A program made the position numbers and the translations under genes. From Celeribacter sp. HF31 (GTDB lineage: Bacteria; Pseudomonadota; Alphaproteobacteria; Rhodobacterales; Rhodobacteraceae): a DNA stretch of 64,000 nucleotides. Position 1 is the first letter of the stretch, and each line of letters starts with the position of its first letter. This document shows positions 48,995 through 58,637 of the stretch, in pieces. The notes below the pieces were generated by a model. That model did no database searches. It was not told the origin of the DNA and was given only the letters and a program-made list of their open reading frames with translations. The stretch spans positions 1 through 64,000 of the forward strand of contig NZ_JAATOT010000004.1 of the NCBI RefSeq assembly GCF_011806455.1. The letters run 5' to 3'.

Positions 48995-49582
48995 ATGCAA
49001 ACGACCACGCTTTCTTTTGCCAACCTGCACAACCATGGCGATCTTTTCGCCAACATGCTTCGCGCCAGACACGAAACCTTCATTCAGCACGCGAAGTGGG
49101 ATTTGCCCCAGGCAGACGGCATGGAATATGACCAGTATGATACTCCCGCATCCCGTTGGATCGCGGTTCATGAGTTCGGCGATGTGTTGGCCGGTATCCG
49201 CTTGACCCCTACAACCACGAAATGTGGCATTTATTCCTATATGATCCGCGATGCTCAACGCGGCCTTTTGGACAGTATCCCGACCGATCTTTTGTTTGAC
49301 GAAGCCCCCGTCGCGCCGCATGTCTGGGAATCCAGCCGGATTTTCGTGTCACCACGCGTGCCCGCGAAACAACGGATGCGGGTCCAGATGAGCCTGATTG
49401 GAGAAATGACCAATTCGGCGCGCGAACTTGGCGCGACCTCGGTCATTTGTTTGATCCCTGAAAATGGCAATCGCTGGGGCCGTCGTGTCGGTCTCGACAT
49501 TGACGTCATCGGGCCGGTGATGGACATCGGCGGAGCGCGCAACGCCTGTATGCGGATCAATCTGATCAACAAACTGCACTGA
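48995..49582 (+). CDS. luxI: Acyl-homoserine-lactone synthase (LuxI family)
   Basis: A 195-residue enzyme that makes AHL signals from S-adenosylmethionine and acyl-ACP. All conserved LuxI-family positions are present with near-identical numbering: R25, F29, W35, E44, D46, D49, R69, and E112/R115 in WESSRIFVS (equivalent to E101/R104). It should therefore be active. Acyl length cannot be predicted. It is paired with the LuxR-type regulator just upstream; a strong hairpin follows at 49599-49630. Confidence 0.93.
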   Translation: MQTTTLSFANLHNHGDLFANMLRARHETFIQHAKWDLPQADGMEYDQYDTPASRWIAVHEFGDVLAGIRLTPTTTKCGIYSYMIRDAQRGLLDSIPTDLLFDEAPVAPHVWESSRIFVSPRVPAKQRMRVQMSLIGEMTNSARELGATSVICLIPENGNRWGRRVGLDIDVIGPVMDIGGARNACMRINLINKLH

Positions 49583-49598
49583 GACCATGCCTTCGAAA

Positions 49599-49630
49599 TC
49601 GGGGCCGAAACGCTGCCATTTCGGCCCCGA
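49599..49630 (+). terminator. Strong hairpin after luxI
   Basis: A 12-bp perfect stem (49599-49610 with 49619-49630) around an 8-base loop, without a T run. It may be a transcript end or a stability element. Confidence 0.55.
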
Positions 49631-49671
49631 AACCTCTTTCGCCCACCTGATTGGCGGCGTAATCTCCGGCC

Positions 49672-50997
49672 ATGGCCGACCTGTTTTCAAAAGACGATCC
49701 TGTCCCTGACCCAAGCACCGCGCACCGCCCTTTGGCGGACCGTTTGCGCCCGAAACAGCTGTCCGAGGTGATCGGCCAACAACAGGTGCTCGGCCCCGAC
49801 GCGCCCTTGGGCGTGATGCTGGCCTCCGGCTCGCTGTCTTCAATCATTTTCTGGGGACCGCCGGGGGTGGGTAAGACCACCATCGCACGTCTTTTGGCCG
49901 ATGAAACCGACCTGCATTTCGTGCAAATTTCCGCGATTTTCTCCGGTGTCCCCGAGCTGCGGAAGGTCTTTGAAGCCGCAAAAATGCGCCGTGCGAACGG
50001 GCAGGGCACGCTTTTGTTCGTCGACGAGATCCATCGCTTCAACAAGGCGCAGCAGGACAGTTTCCTGCCGCATATGGAAGACGGCACCATCCTCCTCGTG
50101 GGCGCCACAACGGAAAACCCCTCTTTCGAGTTGAACGCCGCTGTGCTGTCTCGCTCGCAGGTCATGGTGCTGACACGGCTCACGCCAGAGGATTTGGATC
50201 AGCTGGCCCAGCGGGCAGAGCATGAGCTTGGCAAGGTGCTTCCGCTGACCGAGGCGGCGCGTCGGTCGCTCTTTGAGATGGCTGATGGCGACGGGCGCAC
50301 GCTTTTGAACCTCATTGAACAGATCGCCGCTTGGAAAGTGGCCGATCCGCTGGACCCGGAACAGCTTGGAAAACGGTTGATGCGTCGCGCCGCGAAATAC
50401 GACAAATCGGGTGACGAGCATTACAACCTGATCTCCGCGCTGCACAAATCCGTGCGCGGGTCCGACCCGGATGCGGCGCTTTATTGGTTCAACCGGATGC
50501 TGGAAGGCGGCGAAGATCCGCGCTATCTCGCGCGGCGTCTGTTGCGGATGGCGATCGAGGACATCCAGCTCGCTGACCCGCAGGCCCATACCATCGCCCT
50601 TCATGCCTGGGAAAGCTACGAACGCCTTGGCTCGCCCGAAGGCGAATTGGCTCTGGCGCAGGCCGTGGTCTATCTGGCGCTCGCGCCGAAATCCAATGCG
50701 GTCTACACGGCCTTCAAAGCCGCGCGCGAAGCGGCGCGGAAAACCGGATCGGAGCCGCCTCCGAAACATATCCTCAACGCGCCGACAAAACTCATGTCTG
50801 AACAGGGCTATGGCGCGGGCTATGCTTATGATCATGACGCCGAGGATGCGTTCTCCGGACAGAACTATTTCCCCGACACGCTGCCGCGCACCCAGTTCTA
50901 CAAACCGGTCGAACGCGGCTTTGAACGTGACCTGTCAAAACGCGTCGCCTACTTTGAAAAACTCCGGACTGAGCGCAAAAACTCCGGCAAAACTTGA
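49672..50997 (+). CDS. rarA: Replication-associated recombination protein RarA (MgsA)
   Basis: A 441-residue AAA+ ATPase. Walker A is GPPGVGKTT (about 62-70), Walker B LLFVDEIHRF (about 113-122) and sensor GATTENPSF. The C-terminal tetramerisation region includes HTIALHAWESYERLGSPEGELALAQAVVYLALAPKSNA-type sequence. It acts at stalled replication forks, related to clamp loaders and eukaryotic WRNIP1. It heads a compact plus-strand cluster whose later members overlap by four bases. Confidence 0.95.
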   Translation: MADLFSKDDPVPDPSTAHRPLADRLRPKQLSEVIGQQQVLGPDAPLGVMLASGSLSSIIFWGPPGVGKTTIARLLADETDLHFVQISAIFSGVPELRKVFEAAKMRRANGQGTLLFVDEIHRFNKAQQDSFLPHMEDGTILLVGATTENPSFELNAAVLSRSQVMVLTRLTPEDLDQLAQRAEHELGKVLPLTEAARRSLFEMADGDGRTLLNLIEQIAAWKVADPLDPEQLGKRLMRRAAKYDKSGDEHYNLISALHKSVRGSDPDAALYWFNRMLEGGEDPRYLARRLLRMAIEDIQLADPQAHTIALHAWESYERLGSPEGELALAQAVVYLALAPKSNAVYTAFKAAREAARKTGSEPPPKHILNAPTKLMSEQGYGAGYAYDHDAEDAFSGQNYFPDTLPRTQFYKPVERGFERDLSKRVAYFEKLRTERKNSGKT

Positions 50998-51046
50998 CAT
51001 TTCACCCCTCGCCCCGCATGGCAGGGGCTGAGACGGAGACACGGAT

Positions 51047-51421
51047 ATGGCACCTTTGATTCAAGTCGCCCTGGGCGGCGCGCTCGGCGCCTCGGCGCGC
51101 TATTTGTCGGGATTGGGCATGACCCACCTCTTTGGCAAGAGCTTTCCTTGGAACACGATGTTCGTGAATTTCCTCGGTTCTTTCCTCATGGGTGTGATTG
51201 TCGTCGTGCTGGCGCATGAAAACGGCAACCGCTTCGCGCCCTTGTTGATGACCGGAATGCTGGGCGGGTTCACCACCTATTCGGCCTTTTCCCTCGACAC
51301 GATGACCATTTTCGAACGCGGCGATTACGGGATCGCCGCCGCCTATGTCATCGGCACGCTTTTCCTCGCCCTTGGCGGCATCGCCCTCGGCCTTTATTCC
51401 GCACGGAGTTTCTACGCATGA
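51047..51421 (+). CDS. crcB: Fluoride ion channel CrcB/Fluc
   Basis: A 124-residue four-helix membrane protein with the Fluc patterns GGALGASARYLSGLGM, NTMFVNFLGSFLMG and GMLGGFTTYSAFSLDTM, whose Asn and Phe residues line the fluoride pathway. It works as an antiparallel dimer that expels fluoride. The family normally has one or two subunits; only one gene is here. It overlaps the next gene by ATGA. No fluoride riboswitch fits in the 49-base gap before it. Confidence 0.95.
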   Translation: MAPLIQVALGGALGASARYLSGLGMTHLFGKSFPWNTMFVNFLGSFLMGVIVVVLAHENGNRFAPLLMTGMLGGFTTYSAFSLDTMTIFERGDYGIAAAYVIGTLFLALGGIALGLYSARSFYA

Positions 51422-52467
51422 GCCGGGTTCAGACAATCACCATCGAAGAGGATCAACCGGAACAGCGCCTTGATCGCTGGTTCCGCAAGATGTTTCCGCA
51501 ACTGACGCAGGGCAATATCGAAAAGATGTGCCGAAAGGGCGAGATTCGCGTCGATGGCGCGCGCGCGAAATCCAACACGCGGGTCGGTCCGGGGATGGAA
51601 ATCCGCGTGCCGCCGCTGCCGGATGAGAATGCGCCGAAACCGAAACGCGACGTGACGAATATCTCGGCGGCGGACGCCAGGATGATGCGCGATGCGGTGA
51701 TCTATCAGGATGAGCATATCATCGTGATCAACAAACCGGCGGGCCTGCCGACACAAGGCGGCTCGAAACAGACGCGCCATGTCGACGGACTGTCTGCCGC
51801 GCTGCAGGGCGATTTCCCGGAGAAACCGCGCCTCGTGCACCGGCTCGACAAGGACACCTCGGGTGTCTTGGCGCTGGCGCGGACGCCGGCGATGGCCTCG
51901 AAACTGACCGAGGCCTTCCGGCACAAGAACACGCGCAAAATCTACTGGGCCTTGGTCGCGGGTGTGCCGACGCCCTATCTGGGCGAGATCAAATACGGTC
52001 TGGTGAAGGCGCGCGGGCGCGGCAAATCGGGCGAGGGTGAAAAGATGATCGCCGTCCACCCGCGCGACATCGACGCGACTGAAGGCGCGAAACGCGCGCA
52101 TACGCTGTACGCGACGCTCTACCGGGTTGGCGCGCGGGCTAGTTGGGTCGCGATGGAGCCGATCACCGGCCGCACCCATCAGCTTCGTGCGCATATGGCG
52201 GAGATCGGTCACCCGATCATCGGGGACGGCAAATATGGCGGTTCCGGGCAGGAAAACCTCGGCGATGGCTGGGGCGCGCAATTGGGCGGCATCATCTCGA
52301 AGAAATTGCACCTGCATGCGCGCAGCCTGACGTTTGAACACCCGGCGACGCGCAAGGTGATCACTGTAACCGCGCCCCTGCCGGAGCACATGGCACACAG
52401 CTGGGAGACCTTTGGCTGGACCGAGGACCTCGCCGCCGACGATCCCTTTGAGGAGCTTCGTGGATGA
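51418..52467 (+). CDS. RluA-family rRNA pseudouridine synthase (RluC/RluD-like)
   Basis: A 349-residue enzyme. An N-terminal S4 RNA-binding domain (about 15-75, containing RLDRWFRKMFPQLTQGNIEKM) precedes the synthase domain. The catalytic aspartate is D144 in HRLDKDTSG. KPAGLPTQGG and GRTHQLRAHMAEIGHPI are the other conserved motifs. It is most like RluC, which modifies 23S rRNA, but an RluD assignment cannot be excluded. An unusually long insertion follows the YGLVKARG region. It overlaps both crcB and the HAD gene by four bases. Confidence 0.92.
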   Translation: MSRVQTITIEEDQPEQRLDRWFRKMFPQLTQGNIEKMCRKGEIRVDGARAKSNTRVGPGMEIRVPPLPDENAPKPKRDVTNISAADARMMRDAVIYQDEHIIVINKPAGLPTQGGSKQTRHVDGLSAALQGDFPEKPRLVHRLDKDTSGVLALARTPAMASKLTEAFRHKNTRKIYWALVAGVPTPYLGEIKYGLVKARGRGKSGEGEKMIAVHPRDIDATEGAKRAHTLYATLYRVGARASWVAMEPITGRTHQLRAHMAEIGHPIIGDGKYGGSGQENLGDGWGAQLGGIISKKLHLHARSLTFEHPATRKVITVTAPLPEHMAHSWETFGWTEDLAADDPFEELRG

Positions 52468-53147
52468 AGCTTGTCATCTTTGACGTAGACGGCACGCTGG
52501 TCGACAGTCAGGCGCATATCGTCCTGTCCATGGCGGCGGCATTCGAGGCGGTGGGGCTGGCGATGCCGACGCGCGACACGATCCTGTCGATTGTTGGCCT
52601 GTCCCTGCCGCTTGCGCTGCGCGAACTGGCGCCCGAGGCGGATGAGGCCACGCTATCCCGGATGGTTGAGGCCTATAAAGACGCCTTTCAACAGCACCGA
52701 CTGGCGCAAGGCGCCGCCGCCTCGCCGCTTTACCCGGGCGCCGAAGAGGCGGTGCGTCGGTTGGGCGCGCGGGACGATCTTTATCTGGCGATTGCCACGG
52801 GAAAGAGCCGTCGCGGTTTGGACGCGCTGATGCAGGAATGGGACTTCGCCGATCTCTTCATGTCGACGCAAAGCGCGGACGATCACCCGTCGAAACCGCA
52901 TCCTTCAATGGTGCTGACCTGTCTGGTGGACTGCGGTGTCGCGGCAGAAGAGGCGGTCGTGATCGGCGACACGACCTATGACATGGAAATGGCGCGCGCC
53001 GCGCGGGTGCGGGGCATCGGCGTGCGGTGGGGCTATCACGGCAAAGAGGCGCTGATGAGCGCGGGCGCGGTCACGGTGTTGGATCGGTTCGACCAGCTCG
53101 ACGGCGCGCTTGATGAGATATGGCTTGATGAGATGAGGGAAGGCTAA
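52464..53147 (+). CDS. HAD-family hydrolase (phosphoglycolate phosphatase-like)
   Basis: A 227-residue phosphatase. Motif I is FDVDGTLVDS (nucleophile D8), motif II ATGKSRRG, the motif III lysine sits in SKPHPSM, and motif IV is IGDTTYDMEMARAA. A helical C1 cap lies between motifs I and II. The substrate is probably a small phosphorylated metabolite; Gph is one candidate. It overlaps the pseudouridine synthase gene by ATGA and is followed by the ATP12 gene after three bases, the same neighbours seen in other Rhodobacteraceae. Confidence 0.9.
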   Translation: MKLVIFDVDGTLVDSQAHIVLSMAAAFEAVGLAMPTRDTILSIVGLSLPLALRELAPEADEATLSRMVEAYKDAFQQHRLAQGAAASPLYPGAEEAVRRLGARDDLYLAIATGKSRRGLDALMQEWDFADLFMSTQSADDHPSKPHPSMVLTCLVDCGVAAEEAVVIGDTTYDMEMARAARVRGIGVRWGYHGKEALMSAGAVTVLDRFDQLDGALDEIWLDEMREG

Positions 53148-53150
53148 GAC

Positions 53151-53858
53151 GTGGCAGAGTGGGCAGCGAAACGGTTCTGGAAAGACACGGTTGTGGCAGA
53201 GGCACAGGAGGGCTTCGAGGTGCATCTCGATGGTCGTCCGGTACGCACGCCTGCGAAGATGCCGCTGATCCTGCCGACCCGCGCGCTGGCCGATTTGGTC
53301 GCGGCGGAATGGGACGCGCAGGACGGCGTGATCGACCCGAACACCATGCCCGCGACGCGCGGCGCCAATGCGGCGATTGACAAAGTGTCGATCCAGCACG
53401 CCGAAGTGGCCGATATGCTGGCGGACTATGGCGACAGCGATCTTTTGTGCTACCGCGCCGAGCATCCGCAGGAGCTTGTCGCACGCCAAGCCGATCTCTG
53501 GGACCCGCTGCTCGATTGGGCAGAAGGCGCGCTTGGGGCACGGTTGGAGCCGCGCCCCGGGATTATGCATGCGCCTCAGGCGGAGGCAGCCTTGGCCGTG
53601 CTGCGGGACAAGACTCATGGCTTCACGGCGTTTGAGCTTGCGGCCTTTCACGATCTGGTCAGCCTCTCGGGCTCTTTGATTCTGGGCTTTGCCGTGACGG
53701 AGGGGCATCTTGACGCAGAGGAGGCCTGGCGGCTTTCGCGCGTTGATGAGGATTACCAGATCGAGCAATGGGGCGAGGATGAAGAGGCCGCGGAGGCCGC
53801 CGAAATCAAACGCCAAAGCTTTGTTCAGGCAGCTTTGTTTTACCGCGCGGTCAATTAA
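53151..53858 (+). CDS. ATP12-family F1-ATPase assembly chaperone
   Basis: A 235-residue protein resembling mitochondrial ATP12, which binds free F1 alpha subunits. It shows the family hallmarks: KRFWKDTVV near the start, VHLDGRPVRTPAKMPLILPTRALADLVAAEWDAQ, SDLLCYRAEHPQELVARQADLWDPLLDW and LSGSLILGFAV. It is found in alphaproteobacteria, consistent with the mitochondrial ancestry of ATP12. The start is GTG 53151. Confidence 0.92.
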   Translation: MAEWAAKRFWKDTVVAEAQEGFEVHLDGRPVRTPAKMPLILPTRALADLVAAEWDAQDGVIDPNTMPATRGANAAIDKVSIQHAEVADMLADYGDSDLLCYRAEHPQELVARQADLWDPLLDWAEGALGARLEPRPGIMHAPQAEAALAVLRDKTHGFTAFELAAFHDLVSLSGSLILGFAVTEGHLDAEEAWRLSRVDEDYQIEQWGEDEEAAEAAEIKRQSFVQAALFYRAVN

Positions 53859-54087
53859 AGGGCGGTTGCTGTCGCGAGACGTTTAATTCCCGCGCATTCC
53901 TGCGAGCAATTTGATCAAACGCCGCGTTCCCATGCGGAAACGTGATCATGGCCTTGACGTTTTGGAATGAATCCTCCCAAACTAAGCTCATTGAAAGGGC
54001 ATTTGCTCATTTCGATATCGCCCCCGGCCCACAGGGAGGGTCGGAGAAGAAGCGCCGCAAACGGCGCACTATCAGGAAGAGGTAAAT

Positions 54088-55113
54088 ATGAAAAAATCCG
54101 TTTTTCTTGGCGCGCTGACGCTGGCAGGTCTGGCTGCCGGTACCGCGATGGCCCAGGATTCCTCCACGCTGGCCGCCGTGAAAGAGCGTGGCGTTCTGAA
54201 ATGCGGCGTGAACCCGGGCACCCCGGGCTTTGCTGCTCCGGATGCAAACGGCAACTTCGTTGGCTTTGACGTAGACGTCTGCCGTGCTGTGGCCGCTGCT
54301 GTTCTGGGTGACTCCGAGGCCGTCGAATACACGCCGCTGACCTCCGCGGTGCGCTTCACCGCGCTCGCCTCCGGCGAAGTGGACATGCTGGCCCGCAACA
54401 CCACCTGGACCTTCTCGCGTGACGTCGACCTGAAGAACACCTTCGTCGGCGTGAACTACTATGACGGTCAGGGCTTTATGGTGCCGAAAGATCTCGGCGT
54501 GTCCTCCGCAAAAGAGCTGGGCGGTGCGACGGTCTGTATCGAAACCGGTACCACGACCGAGCTGAACCTTGCTGACTATTTCCGTGTGAACAACATGGAT
54601 TACGAACCGGTTCCGGTTGAAAGCTTCACCGAAGCTCAGACGCAGTTCCTCGCCGGTGCTTGCGACGTGTACACCACCGACGCCTCCGCTCTGGCCGCCT
54701 CGCGTGCGTCCTTCGAGAACCCGGAAGGTTACGTGGTTCTGCCGGAAATCATCTCCAAAGAGCCGCTCGGCCCGCTCGTGCGTCATGGCGATGACAACTG
54801 GGGCGACATCGTGCGCTGGTCTTTGAACGCGATGATCGCGGCCGAAGAATACGGCGTGACCTCCGCGAATGCGGCCGAAATGGCCAACGGCACCGAAAAC
54901 CCGGAGATCAACCGTCTTCTGGGTGTCGAAGGTGAACTGGGCGCGATGCTCGGTCTCGACAACGCCTGGGCTCTGAACATCCTGACCCAGGTTGGCAACT
55001 ATGGCGAAAGCTTCGAGAAGAACATCGGTGAGAACACCCCGGTGGGTCTGGCTCGGGGCCTCAATGCTCAGTGGACCGAAGGCGGCCTGATCTACTCGCC
55101 GCCCTTCCGCTAA
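54088..55113 (+). CDS. bztA: Glutamate/glutamine/aspartate/asparagine-binding protein (BztA/AapJ type)
   Basis: A 341-residue periplasmic protein with a signal peptide cleaved after AGTAMA. The SBP-3 domain contains GVLKCGVNPGTPGFAAPD, FVGFDVDVCRAVAAAVLGD and ALASGEVDMLARNTTWTFSRD, close to AapJ/BztA. It captures polar amino acids for the BztBC permease. A 229-base region precedes it; TTGACG at 53953-53958 may be part of a promoter, but the -10 is poor. The hairpin at 55128 separates it from bztB. Confidence 0.93.
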   Translation: MKKSVFLGALTLAGLAAGTAMAQDSSTLAAVKERGVLKCGVNPGTPGFAAPDANGNFVGFDVDVCRAVAAAVLGDSEAVEYTPLTSAVRFTALASGEVDMLARNTTWTFSRDVDLKNTFVGVNYYDGQGFMVPKDLGVSSAKELGGATVCIETGTTTELNLADYFRVNNMDYEPVPVESFTEAQTQFLAGACDVYTTDASALAASRASFENPEGYVVLPEIISKEPLGPLVRHGDDNWGDIVRWSLNAMIAAEEYGVTSANAAEMANGTENPEINRLLGVEGELGAMLGLDNAWALNILTQVGNYGESFEKNIGENTPVGLARGLNAQWTEGGLIYSPPFR

Positions 55114-55127
55114 GACTGACAAAAGGG

Positions 55128-55155
55128 AAGGGCGCGGATCACACTCCGCGCCCTT
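55128..55155 (+). terminator. Hairpin between bztA and bztB (partial terminator)
   Basis: A 10-bp GC-rich stem (55128-55137 with 55146-55155) is followed by a weak T-rich stretch. Such hairpins after binding-protein genes are known to give more binding protein than permease. Confidence 0.65.
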
Positions 55156-55254
55156 TGCCTTTCTGGCTCTGCACACTTCAAAACCATCAAATGCGCGAAC
55201 GGGAAATTCCGGGCGGTTGTAGGGCTTTTTCTGGGAAACAGGGGACCGTCACTC

Positions 55255-56475
55255 ATGACGACAGCGACAAATACGCCGGAAGATCAGGGCTTTCGGCTAA
55301 GCCAGCTGATCTATGACACGCGGTATCGTTCGATCACCATTCAGGTGATTGCGATGCTGGCGTTCATGTTGATCGCGGCTTTTCTCATTCGCAACACGAT
55401 CATCAACCTATCGGCTTTGGGCAAGGACATCGACTTCGGGTTCCTGTTCAATCGTGCGGCCTATGACATCAACCAACAAATCATTCCTTACACCTCGGAC
55501 GATCCGCATTGGCGGGCGACTTTGGTGGGGCTTCTCAACACGCTTCTGATCGCCGTTCTGGGCTGTATACTGGCGACGATCATCGGGGTCATCGCAGGGG
55601 TCTTGCGCCTGTCAAAAAACTGGCTGACGGCGCGGATCATGACGTTCTATGTCGAGAGCTTCCGCAACATCCCGGTGCTTTTGTGGATTCTCGCCTTCAT
55701 GGCGGTGCTCTCCGAAGCCCTCCCCGCGCCGCGCGCCTTCCGCGGCGATGATCCGGCGGCCTCCATGTGGCTTTGGGACAGTGTGGCGGTGACCAATCGC
55801 GGCACCTATATCCCGGCGCCGGTCTGGGGCGACGGGTCGGTGTTTGTCGTCATCACCTTCCTTCTGTCGCTTCTGGGTATCTGGGCTTTTGGCAAATTCT
55901 CCCAGCGCCGCTTTGAGGCGACCGGGCAAATCCTGCCGAATTTCTGGATCAAGCTGGCGATCTTTTTCGTCCCGTCGATCCTCGTCTATTTCGTGATGGG
56001 CCGCCCGATCACCCTGTCTTACCCGGAGCTCAAGGGCTTCAACTTCGGCGGTGGTCTGCACATGCGCAACTCGATGTTGGCGCTTTGGCTGGCGCTGAGT
56101 TTTTACACCGGGTCCTTCATCGCCGAAATCGTGCGCTCCGGCATTCTCGCCATTTCCAAAGGCCAGACCGAGGCCGCTTTTGCACTCGGCCTGCGCCCGT
56201 CGCGGACCATGAACCTCGTGATCCTGCCGCAGGCGTTGCGGGTCATCATCCCGCCGCTCATTTCGCAATACCTGAACCTGACGAAGAACTCTTCGCTGGC
56301 TCTGGCCGTGGGCTATATGGACCTGCGCTCGACCCTGGGCGGCACCACGCTCAACACGACGGGGCGGGAGTTGGAATGTATGCTCTTGATGATGGCGATT
56401 TACCTCGTTGTCAGCCTGCTGATTTCGTCGGGCATGAACGTCTACAACAAATCCGTCAGACTGAAGGAGCGCTGA
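55255..56475 (+). CDS. bztB: Polar amino acid ABC transporter permease BztB
   Basis: A 406-residue permease of the long Aap/Bzt type, with the N-terminal extension before the conserved His/Glu/Gln-family domain. It has about eight hydrophobic helices. The EAA loop that couples to the ATPase is EAAFALGLRPSRTMNLVILPQALRVIIPPL (about 303-332). It pairs with BztC. It is one base apart from bztC. Confidence 0.94.
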   Translation: MTTATNTPEDQGFRLSQLIYDTRYRSITIQVIAMLAFMLIAAFLIRNTIINLSALGKDIDFGFLFNRAAYDINQQIIPYTSDDPHWRATLVGLLNTLLIAVLGCILATIIGVIAGVLRLSKNWLTARIMTFYVESFRNIPVLLWILAFMAVLSEALPAPRAFRGDDPAASMWLWDSVAVTNRGTYIPAPVWGDGSVFVVITFLLSLLGIWAFGKFSQRRFEATGQILPNFWIKLAIFFVPSILVYFVMGRPITLSYPELKGFNFGGGLHMRNSMLALWLALSFYTGSFIAEIVRSGILAISKGQTEAAFALGLRPSRTMNLVILPQALRVIIPPLISQYLNLTKNSSLALAVGYMDLRSTLGGTTLNTTGRELECMLLMMAIYLVVSLLISSGMNVYNKSVRLKER

Positions 56476-56476
56476 G

Positions 56477-57787
56477 ATGAGCAACACAAACTCCCTCTCA
56501 TATGTGCGCAAGGAGATGCTGGAACAGCAGCCTGCGCCACGCTCTCAGGTCGGGTTTACACGCTGGGTCCGTGAGAACCTGTTCTCAGGTTGGTTCAATT
56601 CGATCCTGACGATTGTGTCGATCTTCGTGATCTACAAAATCCTCGCCGGAACACTTCCATGGCTCTTTGGCGGCGTCTGGGACGCGACCTCTCTGGATCA
56701 ATGCCGGACCATCCTCAATGAGCGCTTCGGCAACACCCATTACGCCTGTTGGGCCGTTTTGACAGAGCGCTGGAACCAGTTGCTCTACGGGTTCTACCCG
56801 GAAAGCCAATACTGGCGCGCCAATCTGGCCTTCGTCTTGATGTTGGCCTCTCTGGCGCCGGTGCTGTTCGACAAAGTGCCGCGCAAGATGCTCTACCTCA
56901 CCATGGCCTTCCCCTTCCTGATGGTCTGGCTGGTCTGGGGCGGCCCGATCTGGGGGGTGACCTCCGTGGCTGTCGGTTTCCTCCTTGGTGGCGTGGCGTT
57001 CAAGGTGGTGGATCGTTACGGTTCCATGGCTTTGTCGGCGATTGCCGCTGTTGCCGTGGCCGTGATCTGGTGGCTTTTCATCGGCCCGTCGGTGGTCGAG
57101 GGCCTCAATGCCGTGGCGCCGATCGGGCATCTCGAAGAGGTCCAAAGCCGCGATCTCGGCGGTTTTATGATCTGTGTGATCATCGGCATCTCCGGCATCG
57201 CGCTCTCGCTGCCCATCGGCATCGTTCTGGCGCTGGGCCGTCAGTCGGACCTGTTCATCGTGAAAACCATCTGTGTGGGGTTCATCGAGTTCATCCGCGG
57301 CGTGCCGCTCATCACGCTCCTGTTCACCGCCTCGCTTTTGCTCAACTACTTCCTCCCGCCGGGCACGACGTTCGATCTGACCTTGCGGGTGATCATCATG
57401 GTGACGCTGTTCTCGTCGGCTTACATGGCCGAGGTGATCCGGGGCGGTCTCGCCGCTCTGCCGAAAGGTCAATATGAGGCGGCCGACGCGCTCGGTCTCG
57501 ATTATTGGAAAGCGCAGCGCCTGATCATCATGCCGCAGGCACTGAAAATCTCCATCCCGGGCATCGTGAACACCTTTATCGGCCTGTTCAAGGACACCAC
57601 GCTGGTGATGTTCATCGGCATCTACGACATGCTGGGCCTCTCCAACGCCATCCGTGCCAACGCAGCCTGGAACGGCATCTATTGGGAGCTGTTCATCTTC
57701 ATCGGCGGGGTCTTCTGGATCTGCTGTTTCGCCATGTCACAATATTCTCAGTGGCTGGAGCGCAAGCTCCGCACCGATCATCGTTAA
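56477..57787 (+). CDS. bztC: Polar amino acid ABC transporter permease BztC
   Basis: A 436-residue permease of the BztC/AapM type with multiple hydrophobic helices. The coupling loop is YEAADALGLDYWKAQRLIIMPQALKISIPG (about 334-363). The long N-terminal half before the permease domain is normal for this subfamily. It probably forms a heterodimer with BztB. It ends 15 bases before the ATPase gene. Confidence 0.94.
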   Translation: MSNTNSLSYVRKEMLEQQPAPRSQVGFTRWVRENLFSGWFNSILTIVSIFVIYKILAGTLPWLFGGVWDATSLDQCRTILNERFGNTHYACWAVLTERWNQLLYGFYPESQYWRANLAFVLMLASLAPVLFDKVPRKMLYLTMAFPFLMVWLVWGGPIWGVTSVAVGFLLGGVAFKVVDRYGSMALSAIAAVAVAVIWWLFIGPSVVEGLNAVAPIGHLEEVQSRDLGGFMICVIIGISGIALSLPIGIVLALGRQSDLFIVKTICVGFIEFIRGVPLITLLFTASLLLNYFLPPGTTFDLTLRVIIMVTLFSSAYMAEVIRGGLAALPKGQYEAADALGLDYWKAQRLIIMPQALKISIPGIVNTFIGLFKDTTLVMFIGIYDMLGLSNAIRANAAWNGIYWELFIFIGGVFWICCFAMSQYSQWLERKLRTDHR

Positions 57788-57802
57788 GAAAGGAGACCAG
57801 AT

Positions 57803-58591
57803 ATGTCTCTCGCAGAAGACCGCGCTATTGACCGTTCTAAACTGACCGTCTCCGATGAGGTGGCCATTCAGATCACGAATATGAACAAATGGTACGGCGA
57901 ATTTCACGTTCTCCGTGACATCAACCTGACTGTGAACCGGGGCGAGCGGATCGTCATCGCGGGGCCCTCCGGCTCCGGCAAATCCACGATGATCCGCTGT
58001 ATCAACCGTCTCGAAGAGCACCAGCAGGGCAAGATCATCGTCGATGGGACCGAGCTGACCTCGGATCTCAAGAACATCGACAAGATCCGCTCGGAAGTCG
58101 GCATGTGCTTTCAGCACTTCAACCTCTTCCCGCATTTGACCATTCTGGAAAACTGCACGCTGGCGCCGATGTGGGTGCGCAAAACGCCGAAACGCGAGGC
58201 CGAAGAGCTGGCGATGCATTTCCTGGAAAAGGTGAAAATCCCGGATCAGGCGCATAAATACCCCGGTATGCTGTCGGGTGGACAACAACAGCGTGTGGCC
58301 ATCGCCCGCTCGCTCTGTATGCAACCGCGGATCATGCTGTTCGATGAACCGACCTCGGCGCTCGACCCGGAGATGATCAAGGAGGTGCTCGACACCATGA
58401 TCGAACTGGCGGAAGAGGGCATGACCATGCTCTGCGTGACCCACGAGATGGGCTTTGCCCGTCAGGTCGCGAACCGTGTCATTTTCATGGACCAGGGCCA
58501 GATCGTCGAACAGAACGAGCCGGAAGAGTTCTTCAACAATCCGAAATCGGAGCGGACAAAACTCTTCCTCTCACAAATTCTTGGCCACTGA
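57803..58591 (+). CDS. bztD: Polar amino acid ABC transporter ATPase BztD
   Basis: A 262-residue ATPase. Walker A is GPSGSGKST, the Q-loop lies in [11 protein letters not shown], the signature is [15 protein letters not shown], Walker B is [15 protein letters not shown] and the H-loop is [10 protein letters not shown]. It powers uptake through BztBC. It is followed by a terminator that overlaps the stop codon of the convergent sixA. Confidence 0.96.
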   Translation: MSLAEDRAIDRSKLTVSDEVAIQITNMNKWYGEFHVLRDINLTVNRGERIVIAGPSGSGKSTMIRCINRLEEHQQGKIIVDGTELTSDLKNIDKIRSEVGMCFQHFNLFPHLTILENCTLAPMWVRKTPKREAEELAMHFLEKVKIPDQAHKYPGMLSGGQQQRVAIARSLCMQPRIMLFDEPTSALDPEMIKEVLDTMIELAEEGMTMLCVTHEMGFARQVANRVIFMDQGQIVEQNEPEEFFNNPKSERTKLFLSQILGH

Positions 58592-58611
58592 GATCGGTCC
58601 TCAGAACAGAC

Positions 58612-58637
58612 AAAAGGGCGCCTCGGCGCCCTTTTTT
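58612..58637. terminator. Terminator between bztD and sixA (possibly bidirectional)
   Basis: A 10-bp stem (58612-58621 with 58626-58635) has a CTCG loop. It has a T run on the plus side and an A run on the other side, so it can serve both convergent genes. Confidence 0.85.

Noticed and set aside
50998-51046. Possible fluoride riboswitch before crcB.
   Set aside because: Only 49 bases separate rarA and crcB, and no arrangement of stems typical of the fluoride riboswitch was seen.
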